The notes beneath the pieces are model-generated. The model saw nothing but the letters and a program-made list of their open reading frames with translations, did not search any database and was not told the DNA's origin. Source: Ficedula albicollis (lineage: Eukaryota > Chordata > Aves > Passeriformes > Muscicapidae). Taken from it: a DNA stretch of 64,000 nucleotides. The stretch lies in assembly GCF_000247815.1 (NCBI RefSeq), contig NC_021673.1:45908503-45972502 (forward strand). The letters run 5' to 3'. The position numbers and the translations under genes were made by a program. Below are positions 44,571 through 61,935 of the stretch, one piece after another. Each line of letters opens with the position of its first letter. The stretch's first letter is position 1.

Positions 44571-47500
44571 TAAGAAGTCTGTGTTGTACAATATTCAGTG
44601 TGACCACTTGCATAATTAACTTTATAATGTGGTTCTTTGTCAAGCAGAGAATCTGTCTTAAATGTTAGTTAGCACTTAGCCCAAAAATTTGTTTTTTCTC
44701 CCTACCCTCTCAGTAATGCTAATCATCTGCTGAGACTCCAAGTCCAAACAGCTTAGCTGGGTGAGTAGGAAATGCACTACTTGACCTTGTTTCTTGTGTT
44801 GATGCCCTTGTCTATGTTAAAACCATGCATTGCTTGCAGTTCTTGAAAAACGTTTTATTTGCTTGTCTTTCTTTTTGCTGGGGTTTGGTTTTGTTTTTAA
44901 GGTTAAACTCAAGAAATGTTCTCAATGTGGAAATTTCAATTAGATTTTAAAATAAACTGCAAGAAGTGTTAAGATTAAAGTATTACTCAAACTATACCAA
45001 ATCGTGTCTTGTAAGCCTAGGCTTTCTTGTTACAGTGTTTTAATTTGTTGAGCAAAAGTTTTCTCGGGAGTGATACTATTCCTTGTAAAGTCTGTGAGAT
45101 CTTAGATTTTGTATTCAGTTTGAGATTTACCGAAGAAGTGCTCATGAAGGCAATCATCTGAAGAGCCTCATGCAAGTTATTTTAATTGAGGCCAGAAGTT
45201 ATTTTAGGCTGAGAAGCTATTTTGTGTATTTTAAGCTAGTTTTAAGTGTAGCTTGTTACATTTCCTCTAGAGGACTTGCCATTGTGTATTTCCAAAATGC
45301 ATAATCCGGATCTACAACAGAAAGGACATTTGAGAATTGTTTATAAATATTTATAAACTGCTGTGTTACTCCCAGATCAGAGGTGATTCAGTAATGTGAT
45401 GAAAAATTGTTTCCTGGAAAAACACACGGAGTTCCTTAGAGGTTAATGTAATATTGGAATGCAAAGACTAAGAATACTGTAGAGAATTAAACCACATGAA
45501 AGTCAAAGCTGCTTGTGATTTTGAAGCATGTATACTTGAAATGAAGTCTTTGCCAGCCCCAGACAATCAGAGGTGGTGGGGCTGCCCACTTATTCCCAAA
45601 TTTAGGTGGAAATTTCCACCTTCTAATACATGGTCACAGTCAGCACTGGCAGCTGAATCAAAGGGATAATTTTTTTACTGATTGACCAGTTTGCATGTGT
45701 GAAAAAAACATTACTGAGTTTTACACCGTTTCCAAAAGGATTTTGATGAAGACCCGAAGGGAGAACTTGTTATGAAAATGTTAATTACAGTTGTTACCTT
45801 GATGCTCAAGATAGTAGGAGATCAAAGATGAAATTCCTGTTGCCTTCATCATCTTGTGTCTCAGAAGATTGTAGCCCTAGCATGAAGGTGTGTCTACTGG
45901 CTCCAGGAATTGCCTAAAAAGGTTTTATTTCCTTTTACTGTGTATCCTGTATTTTCCCCTTTAGTGTATGTACGTGAAAAAAGTTAATTGGAAATGTCCT
46001 GCTTACTTCCCCATGGGTGTGGCCTTGCTGTAGTGAAGCCCCTCCGTGCTTTTAGAAATTCCGAGGTGCCTTTGCACTCCAGTGCTTTGTGCAGGAAGAG
46101 CTGAGCAGGTATCCCAAAGCCTGAAGGGAAGAATGTGTCCCAGGGCACTTTGTGCTCTGTCTTCGAGCTGCAACTTACCTCAGCAAACCCTTCTTCACCT
46201 TTGCCAGTGCTCAGTGAGGTTTTGGTACACGAACTGTAGATGAAAGGACAGAGGAAAATCTTAATATTTGCTGAAAATTTAGAGAAGATTTATGCACCTG
46301 TGTGGCACTGAAGAAAAATCTTACCAGTTGTTCCTCACTATATTTTAGCCAATCTTTAATTTTAACATATATTCTTGGTCTTGCAAGTGAGATTAATGAA
46401 GACTATATACAGTCCTTTGTTTCTTTGCCATTTTTCTTCTACACAAATCAGGGTAATTTTTCTTACAAGTACGTTTTTATAGTCTTTATTAAATACTCAT
46501 TGTCATCTTCCTTAGCAGATTCAGAGTTAAGCCAGAACATAGTGACTTTTTTTTCAGCTGTATGGCAAACATGTGTCTTGTTGGAGGGATCTTGTCATCT
46601 TGGTTTCACCTAAGCTTGTATACAGTCTGTTTGGTTTTGGTGTTCTTTTCTTGAACAAGGAGTTTATTCTAGACTTCATGGATAGCCAAACCAAAACAGG
46701 AAAAATAAGCAGTGCCCTTCTTCTGTGTGTGTGTGTTTTTCTTGTTTGAAGAATGGTAATCATATGATTGTAGCGAGGTAAATATTGTATTTAAGAAACC
46801 CCACCAAACTAACAAAAAACCTCAAAACCCAACCAACCACATCCCACGTCATTATCTGAGTAGCAAATGAAATGTTTAGAAAATAAATCTGATTTTTCCC
46901 CCCATGCTTCTACTTGCAGTAGTACTTGGAACACTTAAGTGTATGCTGTAGCAGTTTTCCTTAGAGGTGCGGGGTTTTTTTGAGCCAGAACCAACTTAGA
47001 TGCTTTATGTAGCCTCATTCACTTGCCACTCACCATGGATGAAGAGGCAATAACAGTTTCCTCTTCTATACAGTGTAGGAACTACAAGTGGGTTCATGGT
47101 TATTTCGTACACTGCTGGGAGCTGTTAACAGAGATGCAAAAACTGTCTTATGCTTCTGAAACTGTAACACAGTGTAGAGATGGACACCTCTATGATTCCC
47201 CAAATAATTGCATAAATCAAATGGCACAAGTTAATATTGAGAGCTGAATGTACTGGACTCCAATTAAATGAGTAAAAGTCATGAGAAAATAAATTAGAAC
47301 AAATTTCATTAGTGAAACTTAATGGACCAAGCTCTAGTTCAAACTTATAGTAGCTTCAATTCACACATGATATTAACTACTACTTTGTCTCCTCCAAATA
47401 TGGGAAATAATGATATAGTGGTGACATCTAAATATAGATAGTGACATCTAAATCTTTCCAGTCACTTTGGGAAACATGTTTAAAATTTATATGCTTGCTT

Positions 47501-48084
47501 TTTTAAATGGTGCTTTAAAATAATTCCTGATATCTTAATTGACAGTATAAAACATTTTTGAGTGTTGCAGCAGAGTATGTTCTGACACTTTAAACTCTGT
47601 TAACTCTTTCCTAGCTATTAGCTCACTAAGCAAGAGTTAAGAGGTGTCATGTGATAAACAAAGGACCAGAAGAGGCTCTTTGCCAATGCTTGTATTTATT
47701 TCATGATAGTCTCAGGGAAAAAGCAAAGAGACAAAGAGAACGATTCTCTTGAGTAACGGACTTTTCTAGGGAAAGGTCAGGGAGGGGATTTTGGCTCTCT
47801 GCCAATGAGGTTAAGACACGGGGTAAGAGTCACACATTCCTTTCTCCCCTAGTATTGAGTTACAACAATGTTCTCTGTTCATACACAGTGGCAGAGCTTG
47901 CACTTCAAAATCTTAAGAAATGTCTTAACCTGATTTGACCTGACTTAGCTACATGTGTTTCTTTTTGAAAGCAAAACTGGGGCCTGTCCTCAACGTCTCT
48001 TATTATCCCAAATAATTTATCTTTTTCATTTATATATAAGTGGGAGTGATTGCTTTCAGTGCATGGAACCTGAAAAATAATTCT

Positions 48085-48340
48085 GAAAGGAATCCTTCCA
48101 GCTGTACAAGGGAAGTTTAGGTTGGATTTTAGGAGCTGTTCTGTCACTGAAAGGGTTGTCAAACATTGGAACAGATTGCCCAGGGAAGTGGTTGAGTTGC
48201 TGTTCTTGGAGGTATTTAAAAGAGAAGCAGGTGTGGTACTTAGAGACATGCTTTAGTGGTGGACTTGGCAGTGCTGGGTTAATTGTTGGACTCAGTTTAA
48301 AAGGTGTTTTCCAGCCAAAAAGATTCAACTGTTTTCTTTT
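48085..48340 (+). mobile_element. CR1 LINE 3' fragment just upstream of the MYRIP exon
   Basis: GGGTTGTCAAACATTGGAAC, GATTGCCCAGGGAAGTGGTT, GGAGGTATTTAAAAG, GACATGCTTTAGTGGTGGAC, TTGGCAGTGCTGGGTTAATT and GGTGTTTTCCAGCC follow a known avian CR1 3' subfamily in order. The tail ends about 110 bp before the MYRIP splice acceptor, so the LINE inserted in the preceding intron. Confidence 0.88.
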
Positions 48341-48452
48341 CTGACGTTTATGGCAGCAACTTTCTTTTTGTGCCTGTGATCTCCACACATTTGTGAAAAC
48401 TATGAGTGCTTTCAATTTATTTTTCTATTTTATTTTCGCTTTCTGATTTCAG

Positions 48453-48492
48453 ATATTCGTTATAGTTATTCACATCCGGGACCCAGTGTATA
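48453..48492 (+). other. MYRIP: 5' UTR part of the MYRIP first coding exon, with splice acceptor
   Basis: A pyrimidine-rich tract ending TTCTGATTTCAG puts a 3' splice site at 48451-48452. This leaves 40 nt of untranslated sequence before the ATG. An acceptor here means at least one non-coding exon lies upstream, so the promoter is not at this exon. The acceptor is called from its consensus; transcript evidence was not available. Confidence 0.75.
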
Positions 48493-48602
48493 ATGGGGAG
48501 AAAACTGGACCTTTCTGGCTTGACTGATGAAGAAGCAGAGCATGTGCTCCAGGTGGTTCAGCGAGATTTCAGCCTTCGTAAGAAAGAAGAAGAAAGGCTG
48601 AG
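48493..48602 (+). CDS. MYRIP: MYRIP (Slac2-c) first coding exon, N-terminal part only
   Basis: MYRIP is a cytoplasmic adaptor that binds Rab27 on melanosomes and secretory granules through an N-terminal Slp-homology domain and recruits myosin VIIa/Va and actin. The exon encodes 36 complete codons plus two bases, beginning [18 protein letters not shown] and ending in an RKKEEERL stretch. This is the first helix of the Rab-binding domain, and from memory it matches vertebrate MYRIP almost residue for residue. Melanophilin, the closest relative, begins MGKKLDLSKLTDEE and fits less well. The start is supported by A at -3, G at +4, and an in-frame TAG at 48463-48465 in the same exon. The donor is CTGAG|GTAAGG at 48603, leaving phase 2. 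The zinc-finger exon that should follow (CxxC motifs) is not visible downstream, consistent with a very long first coding intron. The remainder of the roughly 860-residue protein is outside the window. Confidence 0.92.
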
Positions 48603-51600
48603 GTAAGGATAGAAACAGGATTAAAAGTATTGGTCTATTTTGATTATTACAAACTGACTTTAGGGGAAACCAGAGAACACAGCTTTTTTTGTAGTGTTCT
48701 ATGCAATAATAATCATTCCTGTCACAGAGGCAAAAAATATTCAAAGTCCTCCACATGAATTCAATTACTGAGTAGTAGTAGTAATTAATTTTTGCATTTA
48801 GTCTATCCTAAATTAAACCACAGCAATGGTCTCTAAATCACCAGTGTATTTCTCCTGGGTAAAGGCTCAGTAGTGTCTGATGTATCAAAAGCAGAAGTTT
48901 ATATTAAGAGAATTTTTTTCCTGCTGTAGTCAGTTCTTTTTTTTTATTCAGAAACTTTATCTACATGCAGACATCTGAAAGTGAAGAAGTTCAACCCATC
49001 TCTTTCCCCTGAAACAGTCAATGGGATGTGTTATTCATTGTATTGAGATAACTGTGCTTGCAGTAGTCTGTGTACAAAATGATTGCAAGCAGAAATAATC
49101 CCGAAGAAAACAGATGGAACTTGTTGGCAAAGTAGCTGAGGAAATTTTGTATGTGACAAGTGGACTACAGATAGAGACCTGAATTGGTAGATGCAATATT
49201 TTTCTTTCTAGTTTCAACAATATTTCCTTGAATTATTATGCCTCACTTGTTTTATTACCTTCTTTGAACACATCGTTATTTATTATCCAGAATGCTCTGA
49301 AGTCTCCTTCTATGGTTGGAAAATGCACATTCCCTTGATGTGCTACTCATATCTCAGGCATCATCATGTTTCTTTTTCATTTTGTATCAAACTGAAGTCA
49401 ACAGAGCAGGAAAATGACTGAAATAAACAGAAAACTAAGCATATATACTATATGCAGTTGAAACTGAGAGGAATCCTGTCTCACCTGGAACATTAGGAGC
49501 AAGAAATGGGTCTTGCAGCATGGGCATAATTCAATTTTAGCATGCTGTGCATGTTCTTGCTTGGGTTGGTAGTGCAAGCTTGCTGCAGGGAGAAAAAACT
49601 GAACAAGAATGGCACACAAAGATTTTTTGGTTTTGTCTCTTTGTTGTACCATGGGTTGTTCTGATTACTTTGGCAATCTTTTGCAACACAGCCAAGAGAT
49701 TCTAGAAACAGCTTAAGGAGGGTGAGTGTGGGACCTGTCTCGGGCATTTTATACTGTGACTGGTTGTTTCTTGCTGGAGCAAGCTACCACAGCTAGGAAG
49801 TGCTGGGGCATCTTGCCTGTTCTATACAATAGATCCATAGTGGGAGGAGGAGGGGGAGGGATGGAAGTCATGCACACAGAAAATTGACTGGAAAGACTGG
49901 ATAAATAAAATTTTTGCTGGTGTTAGTGTTTTGACATTTTGCTACTGAAGTTTTTCATGACACCTGATTTCCGTGACACTTAATTTCACAAGTAGGAAAC
50001 TGGTTTGAGAAGAGAGCTAAAACACTGGAAAGGTAGGAGAAACACATGGATGCAACTGAGCTTATATATGAATATGTGTATTTCAAGTATATATGACTTT
50101 TTTATTCTTGCAAAGTAATGCCTTTTACAAGTGGTAAGGTATGTTAAAGTGTTGCAAATAATGAGCTGTACTGACAAAGGAAAAGTTCTGAAATTCCTTT
50201 GATAGTTAAGATATGAATTTAAGTAATTTTAATGACACTAAAAATTGCCAGTGCAGTTCAAAGCTTACTTCTGACTTGAAAGCTATGATTTTTTTTTTCT
50301 TTTTTAAATCAAGCTACTCTTGCTGGTTTTGGTTGCTTGGTTTGTGGCATATCTTTTTGTCTTGCTATGTGATTGAAAATATATAAGAAAATTATATGAT
50401 CTTACTATAGATTAGATTTTTCAACCTGTAAGAAATAAGATTAGATCTGCTTTGATGTTCTTGGCTCTGTAGTGTTTGTATTTAGAATGTTATCAATTGG
50501 TGAAGTTTACCATGTAGTTTCACTTTAGAAGTGAAACTCTGTAAGGCTTTGTAATCTTTTCTAAGATAAAAAAGCTGGCATAGATATATATATATATAAT
50601 ATGTTAGACTTTTAGCTAAAATTCTTTTAACAAATCCAAAACCAAGCTATATCTGAGGGTATAGGTTTACATTTATATTTTTTTATTCCTGTTATTTGAG
50701 ATAGCAGCATTAGACTTTAAGTGGAACTGCTGAAGCTTTTGCATGTGATACTTTCTTAAAATAGGGTTTCTGTATAATTCTTCATATCATAGATAGTTTT
50801 ATTTTTGGATGCTTTTGCCTACCAAGATTTAAGTAATTCTTTCACATCTCTCTCTCTGTATTATTCTCATTGGTAACAATTATTTCTAAAGATCAAGAAA
50901 TACTTAAGGGAGTATATGATAGATTTCCACTGTATCAGGAGAGTAATGAAAGCTAAAAAAACTGTGAGTAATTGATAACTTCAATTTTGCCTTTCTAGTG
51001 GCAGCTGAGCAGTTTACTAGCATGCTATAAGAAGTGAAACTTATCTTTACTTCTAATAAATGTTTCTAAGGTGCTAAAGTAAAATGACAATTTTTTTACA
51101 CTTGAAATACCTTTTTTTTTTAATAATATTGCTGCTTTTACATGTTAATTTATTTTTCCATATTCTCTAAACAAAATGTCATAGTGTATGGAGAAAAGCC
51201 ATACTGGTCATCTGCATTTTCTGTTGCAAAGCTGTTTTGAATTTCTCTGCAGTGAGGATTTTTTTGTAGTGGTTCTCTAATTTAAGTCTTTCTCAGACTT
51301 AAATTTATCTCCTACTGTTATTAGACAGTTTGATCTTGTACATTTTTGAAAAAAAATTAGTTGGCTACAACTGGTAGGATAACAATAAGATAAGCATGTG
51401 TACATGTTTAGTGAGTAGAGTGGTTGGTTTGTTTTGCCTTACTGCTTCATATCATTTTAGTTTCTTTTTTTTGCTATGGCTTTCAACCTGATATGAGATT
51501 AATAATATTTACTGTTCTTTGTCACTTGTTCACCCATTATCTTTCTATTTTGATTTTGTGTTCATTTTGTTCTTTGGCAGTAGTGTTATATTTTTATTTG

Positions 51601-54600
51601 CTCCAATGTTGTGTAGTCACTCAGAGTCATTGTGGCTAAAATTTAAACACAGACTTGCAAATGGATGAGCTGAGTTTGCTGTGAATCAGTTGAAGTAGAC
51701 AAATGAGGCAGATCTGGCATAACTAGGAAGGTGATTGGTTTGAGTCTCTTGGTTTATATGCTCAGGGCAACCTTATGTACATCCCTTCTGCACTGAAGCT
51801 CTGAAGGCTGTCTCTGGGCTCCTGGAACCCTAAGAATCATAGATGGCTTTTTGAGGAAGTTGACTGGACATGCTAATGATTTGTTTCCTCCTGTACAGAT
51901 TTCTTAATTGTACAGATTGTACAGATTTCTTAATCTTGAATTTCAGACTGCATGCAGCTGCAGAATGTCAACAGTGGAGAAGACTGGACTGTGTTGAGGG
52001 TTAAACATCTAATATTTTGCTATGCATAACATCTTTGTCATATCTACAGTTTGAAAGGGACTGTGTCCTCTTTTTTTAATATTTATTAAAAAAAAAAAAT
52101 TACAGAGGAGAGCTAGTAAGAGCTTCCAAGCCCAAATGCTCATTTGTGAGGTAGGCCCTTATATGTAAACAGATGTGTAAAAGTGTTTGTTGTCTTTTAT
52201 TTGTTGCCCGCTTTTTCAGTTTTCAAGCCTGTCTAAATATGCCGCTGTTTATTCTCATCCACTGTGGGCAAAATCAAGTCTCCCTTTAGTTTTGTTTTTA
52301 CAGTTCCTACTGTATTTTTAAACGTGTATCCCCGTGTGTGTGTATCCATTTATTTTAGGTCAGGAATGCTGAGAAGTCAAGGTGTTTTAAATAAGTGAAA
52401 TTATAATTTCACAGAAAATAATTGATGGATAATCTTATTGTGATAGATGTTCCATTATGTTTTAGCCATGTGGACAGGTTGAAAAATGGCTGTTCTGATT
52501 CTTTACTTAACATTCAAAGTGAGTGCAAAGGGAGGAAAATTAGAAGGGCAGAAGGGTTCAGGCATAGAAAGGGCTCAGTGCTGATCAGCTGTAAACAGAG
52601 CAGATGCAAACAGAGCAGATGCTTTACCTGTCAGCAGCTACTTCACCTTAGGAGGCAGTGGTTGGAGTGACTTAAGCTGTCTTTCTATAATCATTGGCTA
52701 TGAAAAGCTTCCATCACCATAGTGAATGCTGCATCAGCCATTTGCATGTTGGTATTTTAGTGGTAACACTTGCACTGACAGGGATGAAAAATGCTTCTTT
52801 GCAGGCAGTGTAGTTCTCTTTTGTTTAAACCACTGCTGTTAAATCACCTGAGAAAACGGACTTACAAGGAAAGACTACTGTCCTTCTGGTGCCACATGGA
52901 TATGTGATCATAACACTCCAACAGCTTATGTAGGTTTTGCTGGAGCAGCACAGTGTTGAGAACTGACTGTTGCCCACAGGCAGAAGCATCACCATGGCTT
53001 GCTTGATATTGTGTCTTTCATAGCTGGGTTGCTGAATATCAGCTTTGCTACCTTTATTTATAGTCACATTTTCAGTTGTAGTAAAGACAAATGCAGTGAT
53101 TTATGATCAATTTTCCAGAAGTGTTTTATTTGCAGAAAAAACGAGATATCTGTGCTCACAGGAGGGCCCTTTCTACTCTGGCATTTCTAATTACTATTTT
53201 AGCCAAAGAATGAGTAAGAGATTATAAAAGAGCCTTGTAGAAGATTATGAAATGGTTTAAATTGCTTTTGCCTACTTTCTTCTTTTTGCACCTTTTGCAG
53301 CATATCCTCATGTAGCATGAGTAGGCCTGTGAAGAAGCTTCTGAAGAAACAATTCTCGTACCTGACAAAACCAGTTTTACACTTTCTTGTCAAACTACAG
53401 TAGACTTCTGTGTTTTTACAGTATGTGTCATGGGTCTTGTAGTGGATAAAGTATTGAACTCCTTCCAAAGCTTGTTAATCAAAATATTGTCAGTGTGAGT
53501 CATATCAAGCTGGCAAAATGCCAGGACAGACATTTGGATAGCTATCTGTTGATTTTACTTATCAGTTCTTGTTCCTCCTTCCTGTGGCAGGCTTGTACCA
53601 AATACCTTAAATCAAACAAAAACCAAGCAAAAAAACCCCTCCTGTCTGTCTTCCCTCTTCTCCTTGCCTCCAAGCAAAGTCATTTTATTGCTGTTTTCCT
53701 AGTGAGGAAGGAACAGGAGATCGGTCTCATGTTTTCAAGCTTGAGTTCCAGTAAATGAACCTGTTGATCAATACCTTAATTACTTGAAGTGATTTCATAA
53801 AGTCAGCCTTCCTGCCCTTCACTCTGATGAACAGTATGGGGGAAGCCCATTACTCTGACTATTAAATGTTTTTTATTTGAGCAGGTAGTCACTGTTCTGC
53901 TTCCTGCGTTGTCCTGACAGATATATTCTCTGTCTTAGAGCAGTTTACCATTCTGAGAGAGTTGCTCTTTGTGATTCCTGTGTTTAAACAGCTGCACGCT
54001 TCTCCAGTGCAAGGTTCTGCTGAGCTGTCATGAGTTTAGCACTCATATGTCTAAAATTATTTTTGGGTGCAAGGAATGAGTCATCAGAATCATTGCTGCA
54101 TCTAAATACATTATTTTGCTAGTGCTTCAACTTATAAAACAAGATTAAAACATATAGGGCACTACAGCTCTTTCCTAGAAGTAAGGATTTATTAACAGGA
54201 TTAAGAGCAAGAAATATATATTTTTTTTTAAGTGGCTTATCACCAATTTTGTTACATAATGTTCCAAGATGGAAACCTATTTTCTAGCTCGCACAGCCTG
54301 TCAGGATTAGGAGTTGTCAGTAACTGCATCTGTGTACTAGATGCTTTACACTGTATTGCCCTCTCTCAACAGCTGTGCTTAATATTTTAGCAGCTATCCC
54401 TTAGCTGCATTCTCAGGTCACGATAAGTTGCTTATCAAAAAAGAGCTACTTGGATGAATTCTGCATTAAAGTCATAGCTAATGGTTGTTTTTGCTGCAGT
54501 CAGTAAGGGTGTACTTTTAAATGCATTTACAAACTGTTACTTGCTGCTAATTTCAGGAAATATTGATCCAAGTATGCTGCTTGCTGTGGAATAATGTCAT

Positions 54601-56133
54601 GTTTGGGGTTAGACAAGGAAAGAGGTATCTCAGCAATGATGCAGAGTCTTACCTTGTGCAGTGCAGCAGGATTTTGAGTCCTTTCTGTGGTTTGCCCAAA
54701 ACTCCCTGCTTTGACACCATAGGGTGCAAGGGTGGTGAGTGTGTAGGTTCTGCTGATTCTGACATTGATCCTGGCCTCACCTGTAACTGGAGAAAGTGAT
54801 TGCAGTTGACAAGACAATAGGACCTAGTTTATGCTTTACAAGAGAGAAACCAGGGCGCTGGAAAGAATCTGGCCTTTGAAGCAAAGAACTTTCATCTGTT
54901 TCAAGTTACAGATTTGGACCCAATTTTTTTTCTGCCTAATGGAGGAAAAAATGCCAGGGTACTTCCAAAGAGCAGCTTATGTTTAGTTGCCTCTAAAACT
55001 AGTTCCGTGCATCTTTCTTGTGCGTGTTTGTGACTGTCATGGGAAACCACCATGATATTTCTTGCTATCTGAATGGCATATAGATGCTGTAGGAGAAGCA
55101 CAGATGGAACCTCTCAATAAGTTTTTCTGCCAACTATTTGAATATAGGCAATGCCAGATATGAGTTTTGACTTTTTCATAGTGTATTTACAAATAAAGTT
55201 TCAACTGAGAGGAAATGCTGGTGAACCAAGCATCATCTCTCGTGTTTCTTCATGTTTATGAAAAGGTGCAAAAAAAGCATCTAATTTTAGGGAATATTAG
55301 AGAAACTTGTATAGAAAGAAATGTCTCCAGCTCACATTTTTAATATTGGACAGGCCATAGGAGGTGTAGCTGAAGTACATCCTACAGTCAATGTGCCAAG
55401 CTTGCATGAACTGTGGCTGAGTATTTAAAGGAAGCAGCATGATGTTGCAGAGATGTTATAAACTTATTGCAGGCTTTTTTTGGTGTAATTTGGTCTTCAT
55501 TGTGGGTTACGACTAATCAAATTACTGGCTACAATTTAGCTAAAAGGAGCTAGTGTTCCTAGTGATAAAGAATAGCTATAATGTAAAATCAATATTTAAT
55601 CTCTGATGTCTTGTGGATGAAGAGTCTGAGCTGTTGAACGTGACTTGTAGTAGTAATCTTCTCTCACCTGCCTGGCCCTGCAGTGTGGGAAAGGGATGTT
55701 CTCTTGCATGTGAACTCGTGTCTTTACAGTTTGGTCTACCTTAAGTGTTGGTTTCTCTGTTTGCATGTTATAGCAGTACAATTGGTAGTAGTTTCAAGTT
55801 ATGGCAGAACATGTAAATAAACATGAGAAGAATGGCTGCATAATACATTTTATTCAGGATTTATTCTTCATATTAAGGTTTAGAGAACAGGAATACCCTG
55901 AGTGTGTTTCCATATAAAGTTCAGTAACGTGTAAGTAGTACCAAGTGTTACAGTTTTGGAAAATGCGTTGTGTTTAAAATGTGGATTGGGTTTTGGTTTT
56001 TTTATTTTATTTGGAGTTTCTGACAGAAGGAAATGGTTTTACTGTAAGTTTCTATCACAATATGCCATAGGCCTGCCCTTGTCTTCATTAATCCAGATGG
56101 ATCTGACTGAAGCTGCAGGCCTTTCCATCTTTG
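48603..56133 (+). other. Presumed MYRIP intron, first part
   Basis: This AT-rich sequence follows the MYRIP donor. It has no open frame of convincing length with splice sites, and no zinc-finger exon. It holds only short homopolymer and dinucleotide tracts, for example a TA run near 50584-50600. I see no recognisable mobile element or RNA gene here. Intronic status is inferred from the donor at 48603. Confidence 0.6.
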
Positions 56134-56213
56134 GTTCTCAAGAAAATAAAAAGTACTGCTTATCATTATAAAGTTATCAGTCTGAGCAGCGACTTTTCAT
56201 TTAGATGTGAAAT

Positions 56214-56296
<83 letters not shown>

Positions 56297-56843
56297 GTGA
56301 AATGTGACTTGCAGTCATTTTTTTCAGAAATATGCATTATGGAGTTGGAAAATTGTACTTTTAAGAAACACTCACGTCTGTGAAAGGAAGACTTCTGCTT
56401 CTGCCTACAAAGTCGTAACCATTCTTAAGAAATATTATAATATTTCAGAAACAGGATATTTAAGGAACATTAAGGACATTTTAGATTTGCTGATGTTTTT
56501 ATTTCAAGTATTGTTGGTGAATTAAAGGATAGTCTTTGCGTTCTCAAGAAAATAAAAAGTACTGCTTATCATTATAAAGTTATCAGTCTGAGCAGCGACT
56601 TTTCATTTAGATGTGAAATTTTACTTTTCAGAAATATGCATTATGGAGTTGGAAAATTGTACTTTTAAGAAACACTCACGTCTGTGAAAGGAAGACTTCT
56701 GCTTCTGCCTACAAAGTCGTAACCATTCTTAAGAAATATTATAATATTTCAGAAACAGGATATTTAAGGAACATTAAGGACATTTTAGATTTGCTGATGT
56801 TTTTATTTCAAGTATTGTTGGTGAATTAAAGGATAGTCTTTGC
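56134..56843. repeat. Tandem duplication (406 and 304 bp copies); copy 1 carries the 80-G insertion
   Basis: Copy 1 is 56134-56539 and copy 2 is 56540-56843. Both start GTTCTCAAGAAAATAAAAAG and end AAAGGATAGTCTTTGC. They appear identical except that copy 1 has about 102 extra bases after GATGTGAAAT: the 80 G plus a short segment beginning TGTGAAATGTGACTTG. No gene is present. Confidence 0.93.
56216..56295. repeat. Poly-G run of 80 bases in AT-rich sequence
   Basis: Exactly 80 G lie within the first copy of a tandem duplication. They are absent from the second copy, and TGTGAAAT occurs on each side. Unlike the two long runs, the flanks are AT-rich, so hidden GC-rich promoter DNA is a less natural explanation. 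Confidence 0.85.
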
Positions 56844-61935
<5,092 letters not shown>

